A DNA stretch of 64,000 nt from Tamlana carrageenivorans (GCF_002893765.1 NZ_CP025938.1:2221001-2285000), one strand, 5' to 3'; shown: positions 18,350 to 27,710, counted from the first letter of the stretch. Made by a program: numbers and translations. The notes: generated by a model from the letters alone, not told the origin.

Positions 18350-18973
18350 CTGCTGAGTCAGTTTTGCTTGATTAACTAAATCAACCAAGTTAGTTACTTT
18401 TAGTTTACGCATTAAACGTGCTTTATAAGTACTAACTGTTTTTTCGTTAATATCTAGTTCCTTCGAAATTTCTTTGTTTTTCTTACCTATTGTAAGAAGT
18501 TTTAAAACTTCCGATTCTCTAGTAGAAAGCTTTTTGTAAAATGCCCCGCCTTTATTAACTCGAGATCCAAATGCTAATTGCTGTGTGAGGTCGTTACTTA
18601 AGTAAATACCGCCATCAGCAACTTTTAAGATGGCTTCATTAATGGTAATAACATTAACCGATTTGTTTAAGTACCCTGATGCTCCAGCTTTTATGGCGTT
18701 TATGGCATAAACTTCTTCTGGTTGAGCACTAAAAATAATCGTTTTAATGTCCGGGTAGTCATTTTTCAAATAACGTAATACCGTTAATCCATTAAGTTTT
18801 GGAAAATCGGTTTCCGTTAGAATAATGTCTACTGGGTTCTTCTTTACAAATTCTAAGATGGCATCGCCATCGTCTACACTACCAACAATATTAATGTTAG
18901 GAGATGCCGAGAAAAGTACTTCGAGTCCCTTTCTCGTAATTGGGTGATTGTCTGCTATTAATAAATTTATCAT
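18344..18973 (-). CDS. NarL/LuxR-type response regulator with Glu at the phosphorylation site
   Basis: A 209-residue DNA-binding regulator: receiver domain (residues 1-120) plus LuxR-type helix-turn-helix (LSTRESEVLKLLTIGKKNKE near 148, then NEKTVSTYKARLMRKL). In the receiver the acid pocket is Asp8-Asn9 (LLIADNHPITRKGL), and the residue four before the conserved Pro58 is Glu54 (ILTETDFPKLNG), where the phosphate-accepting Asp should be. Ser82 and Lys104 are kept. It may therefore be unphosphorylated or constitutively active. No histidine kinase lies nearby. It converges on dnaG with a six-base overlap. Confidence 0.9.
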   Translation of the reverse strand: MINLLIADNHPITRKGLEVLFSASPNINIVGSVDDGDAILEFVKKNPVDIILTETDFPKLNGLTVLRYLKNDYPDIKTIIFSAQPEEVYAINAIKAGASGYLNKSVNVITINEAILKVADGGIYLSNDLTQQLAFGSRVNKGGAFYKKLSTRESEVLKLLTIGKKNKEISKELDINEKTVSTYKARLMRKLKVTNLVDLVNQAKLTQQL

Positions 18974-19042
18974 AATTTTAAGAGAGCTTCGTTTTATGTA
19001 ACAAATTAGAGAGCGAGTTACATTGAGAGATAAAGCTTACTG

Positions 19043-19073
19043 CAAAAGTAATGATTTTATACAATAATTACAA
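19043..19073 (-). promoter_or_regulatory. Promoter for the response regulator gene
   Basis: Read on the minus strand: TTG at 19073-19071, 20 bases, then TACTTTTG at 19050-19043. This matches TTG-N17-23-TAnnTTTG and leaves a leader of about 65 bases before the ATG at 18973. It lies just downstream of the nadE stop, in the short gap between the two genes. Confidence 0.6.
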
Positions 19074-19079
19074 TTCTTA

Positions 19080-19865
19080 TTATAAATTTGTAGGTATTTC
19101 ACAGATTGGTATAGGAATCATTTTGTGTTTGTTAGCATTGTTAAAACGTTTGTAAATGTTAAACACTTCTTGCTCTCTGTCGGAAAAGTCGCTAAAAACC
19201 TTGCCTTCAGCGTCCATTTGCATGGCCCATTCCAATTCGGGATAGCTCGCTCCAATTTGATCTTCATCACTTCTTGCATCCCCAAATAATCCGTCACTTG
19301 GTGTGGCATTTAATATAGATTCAGGAACATTTAAGGCTTTTCCGAGTTCATAAACTTGTGATTTTAGTAAATCGGCAATTGGACTCAAATCTACACCGCC
19401 ATCACCATATTTAGTGTAAAAGCCTACACCAAAGTCTTCTACTTTATTTCCAGTTCCGGCAACCAAAAGATTGTAAAGGCCTGCATAATAGTACAGTGTT
19501 GTCATACGTAATCTAGCACGCGTATTGGCTAAAGCCATGTCTATAGTGGCCTGTTCGCCATCAAAAAATACTTCTGTTTTAAATTCTTCAAAAACAGGTG
19601 TTAAATCTGTTCTGGTATCGCTAACATTGTTAAAACGATCTTTTAGCTGTGCTATGTGTTCTTGTGCTCTAGACACATGGCTCTCTGCTTGGTGAATGGG
19701 CATTTCAATACATAATACATTAAGTCCAGTTTTGGCACATAGGGTCGAGGTAACTGCAGAGTCAATGCCTCCTGAAATCCCTATTACAAAACCTTTTACT
19801 CCAGCATTAGTAGCATAATCTTTTAGCCAATTTACGATGTGATCAATTACTTTTTCTGTTTGCAT
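19080..19865 (-). CDS. nadE: NH3-dependent NAD+ synthetase
   Basis: Last step of NAD synthesis: adenylates nicotinate adenine dinucleotide and amidates it with ammonia. The 261-residue length, with no glutaminase domain, marks the ammonia-dependent type. The ATP pyrophosphatase P-loop GISGGIDSAV is near residue 28 and GTGNKVEDFGVGFYTKYGDG is near 136-155. The start at 19865 (MQTEKVIDHIVNWLKDYA) is preferred over an upstream ATG because the extra 19 residues would run into the promoter. A divergent promoter region separates it from gldB. Confidence 0.94.
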   Translation of the reverse strand: MQTEKVIDHIVNWLKDYATNAGVKGFVIGISGGIDSAVTSTLCAKTGLNVLCIEMPIHQAESHVSRAQEHIAQLKDRFNNVSDTRTDLTPVFEEFKTEVFFDGEQATIDMALANTRARLRMTTLYYYAGLYNLLVAGTGNKVEDFGVGFYTKYGDGGVDLSPIADLLKSQVYELGKALNVPESILNATPSDGLFGDARSDEDQIGASYPELEWAMQMDAEGKVFSDFSDREQEVFNIYKRFNNANKHKMIPIPICEIPTNL

Positions 19866-19892
19866 TTTAAATGAATTTAAGTCAAAGAATAG

Positions 19893-19912
19893 TACCTTTG
19901 CAAACAAAAATA
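19893..19912. promoter_or_regulatory. Back-to-back -7 elements for gldB (+) and nadE (-)
   Basis: TACCTTTG at 19893-19900 reads toward gldB, about 40 bases before its ATG. CAAAAATA at 19905-19912 is TATTTTTG on the minus strand and reads toward nadE. The two boxes sit within 20 bases, so binding at one may exclude the other. Confidence 0.55.
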
Positions 19913-19939
19913 ACCCAAACACTTAATTAATAAAAATTT

Positions 19940-20914
19940 ATGGCCTTTAAGTTTTTAATGAAATTATTGGTTGTGTTTATTATGGCAACAGTGGTTTCTT
20001 GTAAGACTGAAAATGCTTTAGAGCACACCATAGCAAAAATAAACACAGATATACAAGTAGAGCGCTTTGATAGGTTATTTGCAGAAACTACGCCCGAAAA
20101 CTTAGGAAAATTAAAGCAGGAATATCCGTTTTTGTTTTCAGATAAATATACAGATGACTTTTGGTTAGAGAAGAAAGAAGATTCTTTGCAGATAGAATTG
20201 TTTGGTGAAGTACATCACACGTTTTCTAATTTCGATTCTGTAGAATTCGAAATCGAATCCCTATTTAATCATTTAAAATATTATTTCCCTGAATTTAAAA
20301 CGCCACGCGTGATTACGGTAACAAATGATGTGGATTATAGAAACCGTGTCATCGTTACCGATACCATTGCGGTTATTGCTCTTGATGCTTATTTAGGGCG
20401 GGATCATAAATATTATGGTAGTATTCCCATGTATTTAAGGGGGCAACTGGATAAAAAGCAAATCGTTGTCGATATGGCTAACGCGTATTCCGAGAAGTTT
20501 ATCTTTCAGCCAAAACGGAAATCATTTTTAGATGAAATGATTTATTCTGGAAAACAGCTCTACTTTAAAGATGTTATTCTTCCATTTAAAACCGAAGCCC
20601 AACGTATAGGTTATACGGAAGCGCAATTGGATTGGGCTCAAGTTAACGAAGCCTATATTTGGCGTTATTTTGTAGAACGCGAACTCTTATTTAGTACCGA
20701 TTCTAAGCTTCCAAGTCGTTTTATAAACCCTGCCCCTTTTTCTAAATTTTATCTTGCCGAAATTGATGCAGATTCCCCAGGACAAATCGGTCAATATATG
20801 GGTTGGCAAATCGTTAGAGCTTATATGGATAATAATGAGGTGACCTTTAAAGACATGCTCCTAAAAAGTAGTGAAGAGATTTTTAATAATTCAAAGTTTA
20901 AACCAAACAAATAA
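19940..20914 (+). CDS. gldB: Gliding motility lipoprotein GldB
   Basis: GldB is needed for flavobacterial gliding; its biochemical role is unclear. The 324-residue protein has a lipoprotein signal (MAFKFLMKLLVVFIMATVVS, then Cys21), so it is a lipid-anchored envelope protein. Diagnostic stretches are QVERFDRLFAE near residue 42, ALDAYLGRDHKYYG near 136, and GQIGQYMGWQIVRAYM near the C-terminus. The gene overlaps the gldC start by one base (TAATG), as in Flavobacterium johnsoniae-like loci. The plus-strand promoter lies about 40 bases upstream. Confidence 0.95.
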   Translation: MAFKFLMKLLVVFIMATVVSCKTENALEHTIAKINTDIQVERFDRLFAETTPENLGKLKQEYPFLFSDKYTDDFWLEKKEDSLQIELFGEVHHTFSNFDSVEFEIESLFNHLKYYFPEFKTPRVITVTNDVDYRNRVIVTDTIAVIALDAYLGRDHKYYGSIPMYLRGQLDKKQIVVDMANAYSEKFIFQPKRKSFLDEMIYSGKQLYFKDVILPFKTEAQRIGYTEAQLDWAQVNEAYIWRYFVERELLFSTDSKLPSRFINPAPFSKFYLAEIDADSPGQIGQYMGWQIVRAYMDNNEVTFKDMLLKSSEEIFNNSKFKPNK

Positions 20915-21252
20915 TGGCTAATACACATAAATCTAGAATTGAACTTAATGTAGAACTTGATGAAAACCGTATTCCGGAAACACTCCATTGGACCGCTGAG
21001 GATGGTGGTATTACTAATGAAGAAGCTAAAGCCATGATGCTTGCCGTTTGGGATGCTAATGCTAAGGAAGCTCTACGTATCGACTTGTGGACTAAAGATA
21101 TGCCTGTAGATGATATGAAAGTGTTTTTTCATCAAACCTTAGTGTCGATGAGTGATACGTTTTATCGCGCCACGCAGGATGAAAAAATGAGTGCGACTAT
21201 GAAGGATTTTTGCGACTATTTTGCAGAAAAGCTGGAGCTGAAGAAAAATTAA
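20914..21252 (+). CDS. gldC: Gliding motility protein GldC
   Basis: A 112-residue soluble protein that aids but is not strictly needed for gliding in Flavobacterium. It has no signal peptide and is probably cytoplasmic. The sequence runs ELNVELDENRIPETLHWTAE, then EEAKAMMLAVWDANAKEALR and FFHQTLVSMSDTFYRAT, which is the known GldC pattern. Its ATG overlaps the gldB stop (TAATG), so the pair is translationally coupled. Its stop overlaps the convergent peptide-deformylase-like gene by four bases. Confidence 0.95.
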   Translation: MANTHKSRIELNVELDENRIPETLHWTAEDGGITNEEAKAMMLAVWDANAKEALRIDLWTKDMPVDDMKVFFHQTLVSMSDTFYRATQDEKMSATMKDFCDYFAEKLELKKN

Positions 21253-21890
21253 TCTTTATTGATTGTTTTTTTAGAAGCGGTTTTGGCGTCTTGCATTTCT
21301 TTTTCTAGATGATCTAAATAGAGTATGCCGCTGAGGTGGTCTATTTCATGCTGAAAAATAACTGCTGTAAATTTTTCAACGGTTTCTTTCTTGTGCTCGT
21401 TTTCCATAGTGTCGTATTCAATGTCTATACTTTTAGAACGACAATTTAGTAAGTCAGTACGGTTTGGAATGGAGAGACAGCCTTCTTTTACCGACTGCTT
21501 TTTCTGTGAGTAACGGGTAATTTTGGGATTTAAATATACTTCAAAAGGAATATTTTCCTTATCAAAGCGCTGGACCCAAATAATTTGTTTTAAAATGCCA
21601 ACTTGTGGTGCAGCAATACCAACTCCTAAAGACATACTATCGCGCACGGTAGCATAAAGTCTGCTTACAAAATGTTTAATAACAGGGTTGGTAGGATCTA
21701 CTTTTATCGCTTTACTTTTGGTTCGAAGAAGCAAAGAATCTTGTTTATTGGTAATTTTATATACGCGCATAGGGGTTAAGCTATCTGCGTTCATAATGAG
21801 CTTTGTTTCTTCTTCGGTAAAAGAATGTGAAGATGAACAGCTCGCAGCAAGGAGCGCTGCTAGTAGTAAAAAAGATAAATACTTCATCAA
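21249..21890 (-). CDS. Exported (lipoprotein) peptide deformylase homologue
   Basis: Deformylases normally remove the formyl group from nascent proteins in the cytoplasm. This 213-residue protein keeps all three active-site motifs: GVGIAAPQVG (near 92), EGCLSIP (Cys metal ligand, near 137) and FQHEIDHLSG (two His and catalytic Glu, near 181). It also has a lipoprotein signal peptide (MMKYLSFLLLAALLAAS, then Cys18) and a linker before the catalytic domain, so it should be lipid-anchored outside the cytoplasm. It is converging on gldC. The housekeeping def gene is presumably elsewhere. It could act on formyl-peptides outside the cytoplasm or another substrate. Confidence 0.85.
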   Translation of the reverse strand: MMKYLSFLLLAALLAASCSSSHSFTEEETKLIMNADSLTPMRVYKITNKQDSLLLRTKSKAIKVDPTNPVIKHFVSRLYATVRDSMSLGVGIAAPQVGILKQIIWVQRFDKENIPFEVYLNPKITRYSQKKQSVKEGCLSIPNRTDLLNCRSKSIDIEYDTMENEHKKETVEKFTAVIFQHEIDHLSGILYLDHLEKEMQDAKTASKKTINKD

Positions 21891-22004
21891 ATTTGGATTT
21901 AACTAAATATTGATTTTTCAGTAATGTAATTAAAATAAATGACTTGCGGGCTCAATTTAATAATGCTCATTTCGGTCAAGAAGTGCCTTATTAATGCGTA
22001 ATAC

Positions 22005-23282
22005 TTACCACTCGTTAATGCGGTTAGAGTCTAATTTCACAAAAATAAAAATCAAAATGGTAAAAGCCCAAAGTCCGGAGCCTCCGTAACTAAACATGGG
22101 TAAAGGAATACCTATGGTTGGAATTAAGCCCATAACCATACCAATATTAATCATGAAATGAATAAAAACAATGGCGGCTACACTATAACCATAAACTCTG
22201 CTAAACTGTGATTTTTGCAATTCAGCTAAATGAAGAATTCTTAATAATAAGAATAGAAAAGTAAGCACTACCATGCTGCTCCCTATAAAACCCCATTCTT
22301 CGCCAACCGTGCTAAAAATATAGTCGGTATGCTGCTCTGGGACAAACTTACCTGTAGTTCGAGTTCCTTGCATGAAGCCCTTGCCAGATAAGCCTCCAGA
22401 ACTGATAGCTTTTTCAGATTCGTTAAGGTTATATGCAAAGGTATGTTTCATTTTTTCAAGCTTTAGCGGATCTTTTTCAAGGCGTAGCCATAAGCTTATT
22501 CTGTCTTTTTGGTGGGGTTGTAATACATTGTTGTAAAATATTTTAATGCTAAATGAAATGGTAATTGCAGCAATAAGAATTAAAATTATGTGGTAAATTC
22601 TAAATTTCTTTTTATTGAAAAAATAAATTAGTAAGGTGACAATTACAGCTAAGATCGATGTGATAACGGCTCCAAATTTCAGGGATAAAACAGTTATTAA
22701 AATGAGGGATACAGCAATATTTAAATAAAATTTTGGTAAACCCTCGCGATACAATACAAAAAAGAAGGCGCCATAAACAATAGTACTTCCTGTGTCATTT
22801 TGAAGTAATACTAAAACTGCAGGCGTTGCGATAATAGCCAAGACTTTAAGCTGATCTTTAAAGAACGCCATATTGGTATTTAGGTCACTTACGTATTTAG
22901 CCACAGCTAGGGCCGTAGCTGTTTTAGCAAATTCGCTAGGTTGCAAGGTAAAACTTCCAATGCCATACCAAGAGGTAGCTCCGTTTACATTTTTTCCAAA
23001 AATAAAGAGGCCTACCAACGAGAGCATGGATATGATATAAATCACGCTGGCAAAACGTTCATAGAACTTGGCATCAATCGCTAAAATAAAAACAATCATG
23101 ACAAGGGTAAAGGCTATGAAAGCAAGTTGCTTACCGTAAGGTTGGGAGAAATCAAAATAATTTACTTCGCTGCCTACATGGGATGCAGATAGTATATTTA
23201 GCCACCCAAAACCAGCTAATAAAAGAAATAATAAAATTGTAATCCAATCGAATTTAAAATATCTATTTGTCTCCCTTACCAT
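22005..23282 (-). CDS. rodA: Rod-shape peptidoglycan glycosyltransferase RodA
   Basis: SEDS-family polymerase of the elongasome, working with the transpeptidase MrdA to make lateral-wall peptidoglycan from lipid II. The 425-residue protein has about ten membrane helices and SEDS motifs: QPSEFAKTATALAVAKY near 113, GSTIVYGAFFFVLYREGLP near 166, GKGFMQGTRTTGKFVPEQHT near 300 and IPTIGIPLPMFSYGGSGLW near 395. It is the last gene of the purH-mre-mrdA-rodA run and overlaps mrdA by 20 bases. Confidence 0.96.
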   Translation of the reverse strand: MVRETNRYFKFDWITILLFLLLAGFGWLNILSASHVGSEVNYFDFSQPYGKQLAFIAFTLVMIVFILAIDAKFYERFASVIYIISMLSLVGLFIFGKNVNGATSWYGIGSFTLQPSEFAKTATALAVAKYVSDLNTNMAFFKDQLKVLAIIATPAVLVLLQNDTGSTIVYGAFFFVLYREGLPKFYLNIAVSLILITVLSLKFGAVITSILAVIVTLLIYFFNKKKFRIYHIILILIAAITISFSIKIFYNNVLQPHQKDRISLWLRLEKDPLKLEKMKHTFAYNLNESEKAISSGGLSGKGFMQGTRTTGKFVPEQHTDYIFSTVGEEWGFIGSSMVVLTFLFLLLRILHLAELQKSQFSRVYGYSVAAIVFIHFMINIGMVMGLIPTIGIPLPMFSYGGSGLWAFTILIFIFVKLDSNRINEW

Positions 23283-25218
23283 CCTTTTTCGTATTATCTA
23301 GTGCATCTACTTTAGACTTCAGTTTGTGGTATTCCTCATCTGAAACAACCTGGAATGCAGAGTGACCGTTTATTCCAAAAGGTTTTCCCGAATATGGTTT
23401 TGCATACTCTGCTTCTAAGCTGTGTTTAAGTAGCCAGGTTTCTAAATCTGTTCTTGTGATGTAGCCTTTAATATGTTTTTCAATCATTAAACTGGCAATT
23501 TTTCCAGCATATCGACTTCCCCAATAACCATTTTCAACAAACACAGCTATAGCAATTTTCGGATCGTCTTTTGGTGCAAAAGCAAGAAAAATGGAATGAT
23601 CGGTGAGCTGCATTTTGACGCCATCAACTTTGGTGAAATTTTCTACAGTACCTGTTTTACCACAAATATCAATGTCCTTCACTTGTAACGCAGCAGCCGT
23701 ACCTCTTCTGTATACTTGTAACATGCCTTCAATTACTGGCTCGAAATGTTGCTTGTCAATTGTCGTATGTTTAGGCACGGTAAATTGATCAGGTAACGTT
23801 TCGTTTTCTATTTTTTTAATGATATGTGGGGTATAAAAGTGTCCGCGATTAGCAATGGCAGCGGCCATATTAGCCAATTGTATAGGAGTCGTAGCAACTT
23901 CACCCTGTCCGATAGCATTGGAAACCGTATATGAAGAATAAAATGATTTAGGATAGGCGTATTTATAGTATTCACGGTCCGGAATTCTTCCTTTTTGACC
24001 AACAAATAAATCGTTATTTAAGTATTCTCCTAGCCCAAAACTTTTAGCATGTTCGGCCCAAACATCTATGCCTTTCGAAGCATTTCCGTTTTTATCTAAT
24101 ATTTTACGATAAACCGTAGCGAAATATGCATTACAGGAGTGTTGTATACCTGAAATTAAATTATTCCTGGTACCATAAGCACAGTGGCATTTCATGAAGC
24201 TTCCTCCATAATGATAACCTCGATAACATGTAACGATATCTGGAGGTGACATTACCCCTTCTTGTAAAGAAATTAGAGCATTCATTAATTTAAAAGGTGA
24301 ACCCGGAGAGTAAACACCTTGCAAACTTCTGTTGAAAAGCGGTTTGGCTATGGAGTCGTTATAGAGTTTTGTGAAATTTTTAGAGCGGTCCCTTCCAACT
24401 AATATATTGGGGTCGTAGGTAGGTGCTGCAACCATAGCTAGAATTTCACCAGTTGAGGGCTCTATAGCAATAACGCCTCCTCGTTTGTTTTTCATTAGGA
24501 TTTCACCATAGGCTTGCAGGTCGGCATCAATGGTAATAGTGATATCTTTTCCGGGCTCAGGAATGGTATCGTATTGCCCGTCTTTATAGGGGCCAATGTC
24601 TCTATTGAAACGATCTTTTTGAATGAATTTGATGCCTTTAACACCACGTAGGGTTTTCTCGTAAGAAGCTTCAACACCTTGTTTCCCAATTAAATCGCCC
24701 ATTTTGTAGTAAGGCTGTTTCTCTATAATACGATTGTTTACTTCGCCTATGTCGCCTAAAACATTTGCACCTATACTGGTTTCATAATCTCTTAGAGATC
24801 GTTTTTGAATATAAAACCCATGGAATTTGCGCATCTTTTCTTGTAATACAGCATAATCTTCTTTGGATAAATGTGAAACAAAAACAGAAGGCAGCCTAGG
24901 AGAATAATGTTTGGCTTTGTTAAATTGTTTTAGAAAGCGCTCTTTATCTATTTTTAATAATGAACAGAACTCTAAAGTGTCTAGAGGTTCTACTTCACGA
25001 GGAATGACCATCACATCGTAAGATGGTTGGTTGGCAACAAGGAGTTGGCCGTTTCGGTCGTAAACAAAGCCTCGTTTTGGGTAGTCGTAAACTTTCCTAA
25101 TAGCATTATCTTCAAAAAGACTGTGAGAACCTGCGGTATAAATTTGAAGGTAAAAAAGTCTAGAAATAAATATTAGGGCAACTACAATTATGGTTATAAA
25201 TAATAAAAATTGTCTCAT
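23263..25218 (-). CDS. mrdA: Penicillin-binding protein 2 (elongation-specific transpeptidase)
   Basis: Cross-links peptidoglycan during cell elongation. It is 651 residues: a single N-terminal membrane anchor (FITIIVVALIFISRLFYL), the PBP dimerisation region, and a transpeptidase domain. Catalytic motifs: SPFK in YSPGSPFKLMNAL (Ser nucleophile), SCN in QHSCNAYFATV, and KTGT in DICGKTGTVENF. It overlaps mreD by four bases (ATGA) upstream and rodA by 20 bases downstream, so these are tightly coupled. The C-terminus is a charged tail. Confidence 0.96.
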   Translation of the reverse strand: MRQFLLFITIIVVALIFISRLFYLQIYTAGSHSLFEDNAIRKVYDYPKRGFVYDRNGQLLVANQPSYDVMVIPREVEPLDTLEFCSLLKIDKERFLKQFNKAKHYSPRLPSVFVSHLSKEDYAVLQEKMRKFHGFYIQKRSLRDYETSIGANVLGDIGEVNNRIIEKQPYYKMGDLIGKQGVEASYEKTLRGVKGIKFIQKDRFNRDIGPYKDGQYDTIPEPGKDITITIDADLQAYGEILMKNKRGGVIAIEPSTGEILAMVAAPTYDPNILVGRDRSKNFTKLYNDSIAKPLFNRSLQGVYSPGSPFKLMNALISLQEGVMSPPDIVTCYRGYHYGGSFMKCHCAYGTRNNLISGIQHSCNAYFATVYRKILDKNGNASKGIDVWAEHAKSFGLGEYLNNDLFVGQKGRIPDREYYKYAYPKSFYSSYTVSNAIGQGEVATTPIQLANMAAAIANRGHFYTPHIIKKIENETLPDQFTVPKHTTIDKQHFEPVIEGMLQVYRRGTAAALQVKDIDICGKTGTVENFTKVDGVKMQLTDHSIFLAFAPKDDPKIAIAVFVENGYWGSRYAGKIASLMIEKHIKGYITRTDLETWLLKHSLEAEYAKPYSGKPFGINGHSAFQVVSDEEYHKLKSKVDALDNTKKDGKGDK

Positions 25219-25727
25219 TTAATTTTTCGACTAAAAATAATGGTCATTAAAACGCCTAATAAAATAGTAAATATACTTGAGTATAACGTTTTTTCTAGTA
25301 TAAAAATTATTTTTGAAAAACTAAAAACCTCTAATAAAAATAGAATAAAATGATGCGTTACAGTAAGTAGTGAGAAATAAGTTAGCTTGGAACCAAACTC
25401 TACAGTATTAAATTTAATAACTTGATGTTCATACATACTACCGAATGCAAATTTCAAAAATACCGGCCTTACATATGCGATAAAAACCGATGCTCCAGCA
25501 TGAATACCACCTGAATCTAGAAAAATATCTAAAATCAGTCCTAATAAAAAACTGAGTATAATAATAATTAAACGGTTGTTTTTTATAGGAAATAAGGCAA
25601 TGAAAAGGATGTATAGGTAAGGGTTTATATATCCTAAAAAATTGATGTGATTTAGCACTAATACTTGAAAAATAATCAGAACGATAAAACGAACGGTATG
25701 GACAGATAATATACTATTCATCGGCAT
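25215..25727 (-). CDS. mreD: Rod shape-determining protein MreD
   Basis: A 170-residue, very hydrophobic protein with about five membrane helices (for example VRFIVLIIFQVLVL, PYLYILFIALFPI and IIIILSFLLGLILDIFLDSG), the usual size and pattern of MreD. It is the membrane subunit linking the MreB filament to the wall-synthesis machine. MreD is poorly conserved, so the call rests on size, topology and its place between mreC (14-base overlap) and mrdA (4-base overlap). Confidence 0.9.
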   Translation of the reverse strand: MPMNSILSVHTVRFIVLIIFQVLVLNHINFLGYINPYLYILFIALFPIKNNRLIIIILSFLLGLILDIFLDSGGIHAGASVFIAYVRPVFLKFAFGSMYEHQVIKFNTVEFGSKLTYFSLLTVTHHFILFLLEVFSFSKIIFILEKTLYSSIFTILLGVLMTIIFSRKIK

Positions 25728-26538
25728 TGTCGTTTAAAAGGTTTTTGATTTCTTCAGCGCCTAAACTTTCAATAATATAAACGTGTTCAAGATTGGTCAT
25801 GTCATTAAATAACTTGACGCTAATTTCATAGTAGTTTTCAGAACGATCTAAATTAAAATGGCTTATGGTTCCAATAGGAACCCCTTTAGGAAATATGAAT
25901 GAACGGCCTGATGTAATAATGGTATCGCCAGCTTGTACTGGAGCTATTTTAGGAATATCAATTAGCTTAATGAAAGCAGGCGAATCGCCTTCCCAAAATA
26001 GAGTGCCAAAGTGATTGGTTTTTTTTAATTGAGCACTAATCCTACTAGTCGTGTTTAAAATAGAGAGCACGCTAGCATAGTTAGCACTTGTATTTTCTAT
26101 GATTCCAATAATTCCTTTTGAGGAAATAACCCCAAAATCTTGTTGGATGCTATCAGAATACCCTTTGTTTAAAGTAATGATGTTATTGGATATGGAATAG
26201 CTGTTTTTTATAACTTCTGCGGTATAGACTTTATAATTACGTTCATATGAGGCGGTGTCTATAAAAGTAGAATCAGTTGTAAGGACCTTGTTGTATAAAG
26301 CGTCACGAAGGTTTTTGTTTTCCTCGGCTAATAAGTCGTTATGCGTGTTTAAATCTAAGTACCTATTAATATGATGAAAAGATTCGTAAAAACCACCTGT
26401 GAAATAATTAGCAGAATTAATAAACTTACTGGTATGGTAGGAATGAGATAAAATAGTAAAGGTAAGCGCGATACAAAACAGCAACAAAAACAGTAAAAAG
26501 TTTTTAAACCGAATTATAAAATTAATAATTTGTTGCAT
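25714..26538 (-). CDS. mreC: Rod shape-determining protein MreC
   Basis: Bitopic protein of the elongasome that activates MrdA/RodA. The 274-residue protein has one N-terminal membrane helix (FLLFLLLFCIALTFTILS), a coiled-coil stretch with NDLLAEENKNLRDALYN near 70, then the periplasmic beta domain (IKNSYSISNNIITLNKGY, GIIGIIENTSANYASVLSIL and DTIITSGRSFIFPKGVPIG). It lies 18 bases after mreB and overlaps mreD by 14 bases. Confidence 0.94.
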   Translation of the reverse strand: MQQIINFIIRFKNFLLFLLLFCIALTFTILSHSYHTSKFINSANYFTGGFYESFHHINRYLDLNTHNDLLAEENKNLRDALYNKVLTTDSTFIDTASYERNYKVYTAEVIKNSYSISNNIITLNKGYSDSIQQDFGVISSKGIIGIIENTSANYASVLSILNTTSRISAQLKKTNHFGTLFWEGDSPAFIKLIDIPKIAPVQAGDTIITSGRSFIFPKGVPIGTISHFNLDRSENYYEISVKLFNDMTNLEHVYIIESLGAEEIKNLLNDNADE

Positions 26539-26556
26539 GGTGTTTTATAAAGAATC

Positions 26557-27585
26557 TTATTTTATCAATACGCTTTTAAATTTAGGTAAATTTTTAAGTG
26601 TAATTCCTGTGCCTCTAACAACAGCTCGTAAAGGATCTTCGGCAATATACACTGGTAAATCTGTTTTTTGAGACAAACGTTTATCTAAACCACGAAGCAT
26701 AGAGCCTCCACCGGCTAAGTAAATTCCTGTATTGTAAATATCTGCAGCCAATTCAGGAGGGGTTTGAGATAAAGTTTCCATCACGGCATCCTCAATTCTT
26801 AAAATTGACTTATCCAGAGCCTTCGCAATTTCTCTATAAGAAATAGATACTTGTTTCGGTTTTCCCGTTAGCAAATCTCGTCCTTGAACACTCATATCCT
26901 CTGGGGGCAATTCTAAGTCTTCAGTAGCGGCACCAATTTGAATTTTTATCTTTTCAGCAGTACGTTCACCAACATATAAATTGTGTTGTGTACGCATGTA
27001 ATACACGATATCACTAGTAAATACATCACCTGCAATTTTAACCGATTTGTCGCAAACAATACCACCAAGAGCAATAACAGCAATTTCGGTAGTACCACCA
27101 CCTATATCGACCACCATATTTCCTTTAGGTTGCATGATGTCTACTCCAATGCCAATAGCCGCAGCCATAGGTTCGTGAATTAGGTAAACTTCTTTTCCGT
27201 TAACACGCTCTGCACTTTCTTTTACGGCGCGCATTTCAACCTCTGTAATTCCAGAAGGAATACAGATTACCAATCGCAAGGCAGGGGTAAAGAACTTCTT
27301 TTTTAACGCTGGAATATTTTTAATAAACATACTCATCATTTGCTCGGAAGCATCAAAATCGGCAATCACACCATCTTTTAACGGGCGAATGGTTTTAATG
27401 TTCTCATGAGTTTTACCTTGCATTAAGCTGGCTTCTTGTCCAACAGCTATAATTTTTCCTGAAATCCTATCTCGAGCAACTATGGAAGGCGCATCAACTA
27501 CGACTTTGTCGTTGTGTATAATAAGAGTATTCGCGGTACCTAAGTCCATCGCTATTTCCTCGGTAAGGAAGTCAAAAAAGCCCAT
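26557..27585 (-). CDS. mreB: Rod shape-determining actin homologue MreB
   Basis: Cytoplasmic actin-fold ATPase whose membrane-bound filaments orient lateral wall synthesis. The 342-residue protein has the actin phosphate-1 loop AMDLGTANTLIIHND near residue 12, phosphate-2 MVVDIGGGTTEIAVIALGG near 156 and the adenosine motif YLAGGGSMLRGLDKRLS near 288. It is the first mre gene, 191 bases after purH, in a gap that holds a long hairpin. Length and motifs are fully normal. Confidence 0.97.
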   Translation of the reverse strand: MGFFDFLTEEIAMDLGTANTLIIHNDKVVVDAPSIVARDRISGKIIAVGQEASLMQGKTHENIKTIRPLKDGVIADFDASEQMMSMFIKNIPALKKKFFTPALRLVICIPSGITEVEMRAVKESAERVNGKEVYLIHEPMAAAIGIGVDIMQPKGNMVVDIGGGTTEIAVIALGGIVCDKSVKIAGDVFTSDIVYYMRTQHNLYVGERTAEKIKIQIGAATEDLELPPEDMSVQGRDLLTGKPKQVSISYREIAKALDKSILRIEDAVMETLSQTPPELAADIYNTGIYLAGGGSMLRGLDKRLSQKTDLPVYIAEDPLRAVVRGTGITLKNLPKFKSVLIK

Positions 27586-27710
27586 GTGCTAATAATAGTT
27601 TAAAAGTAGTTTAAAATCGAATTCCGTAAATGTAATAAAAGTATATAAATATACACCTTTTACCGACTTCATTTTATGATTAAAATATATGTTCTGAATC
27701 TTATACGACA

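Noticed and set aside
19866..19922. Upstream ATG for nadE (19 residues longer)
   Set aside because: It would place coding sequence over the divergent gldB/nadE promoter boxes; the inner ATG fits the family N-terminus.
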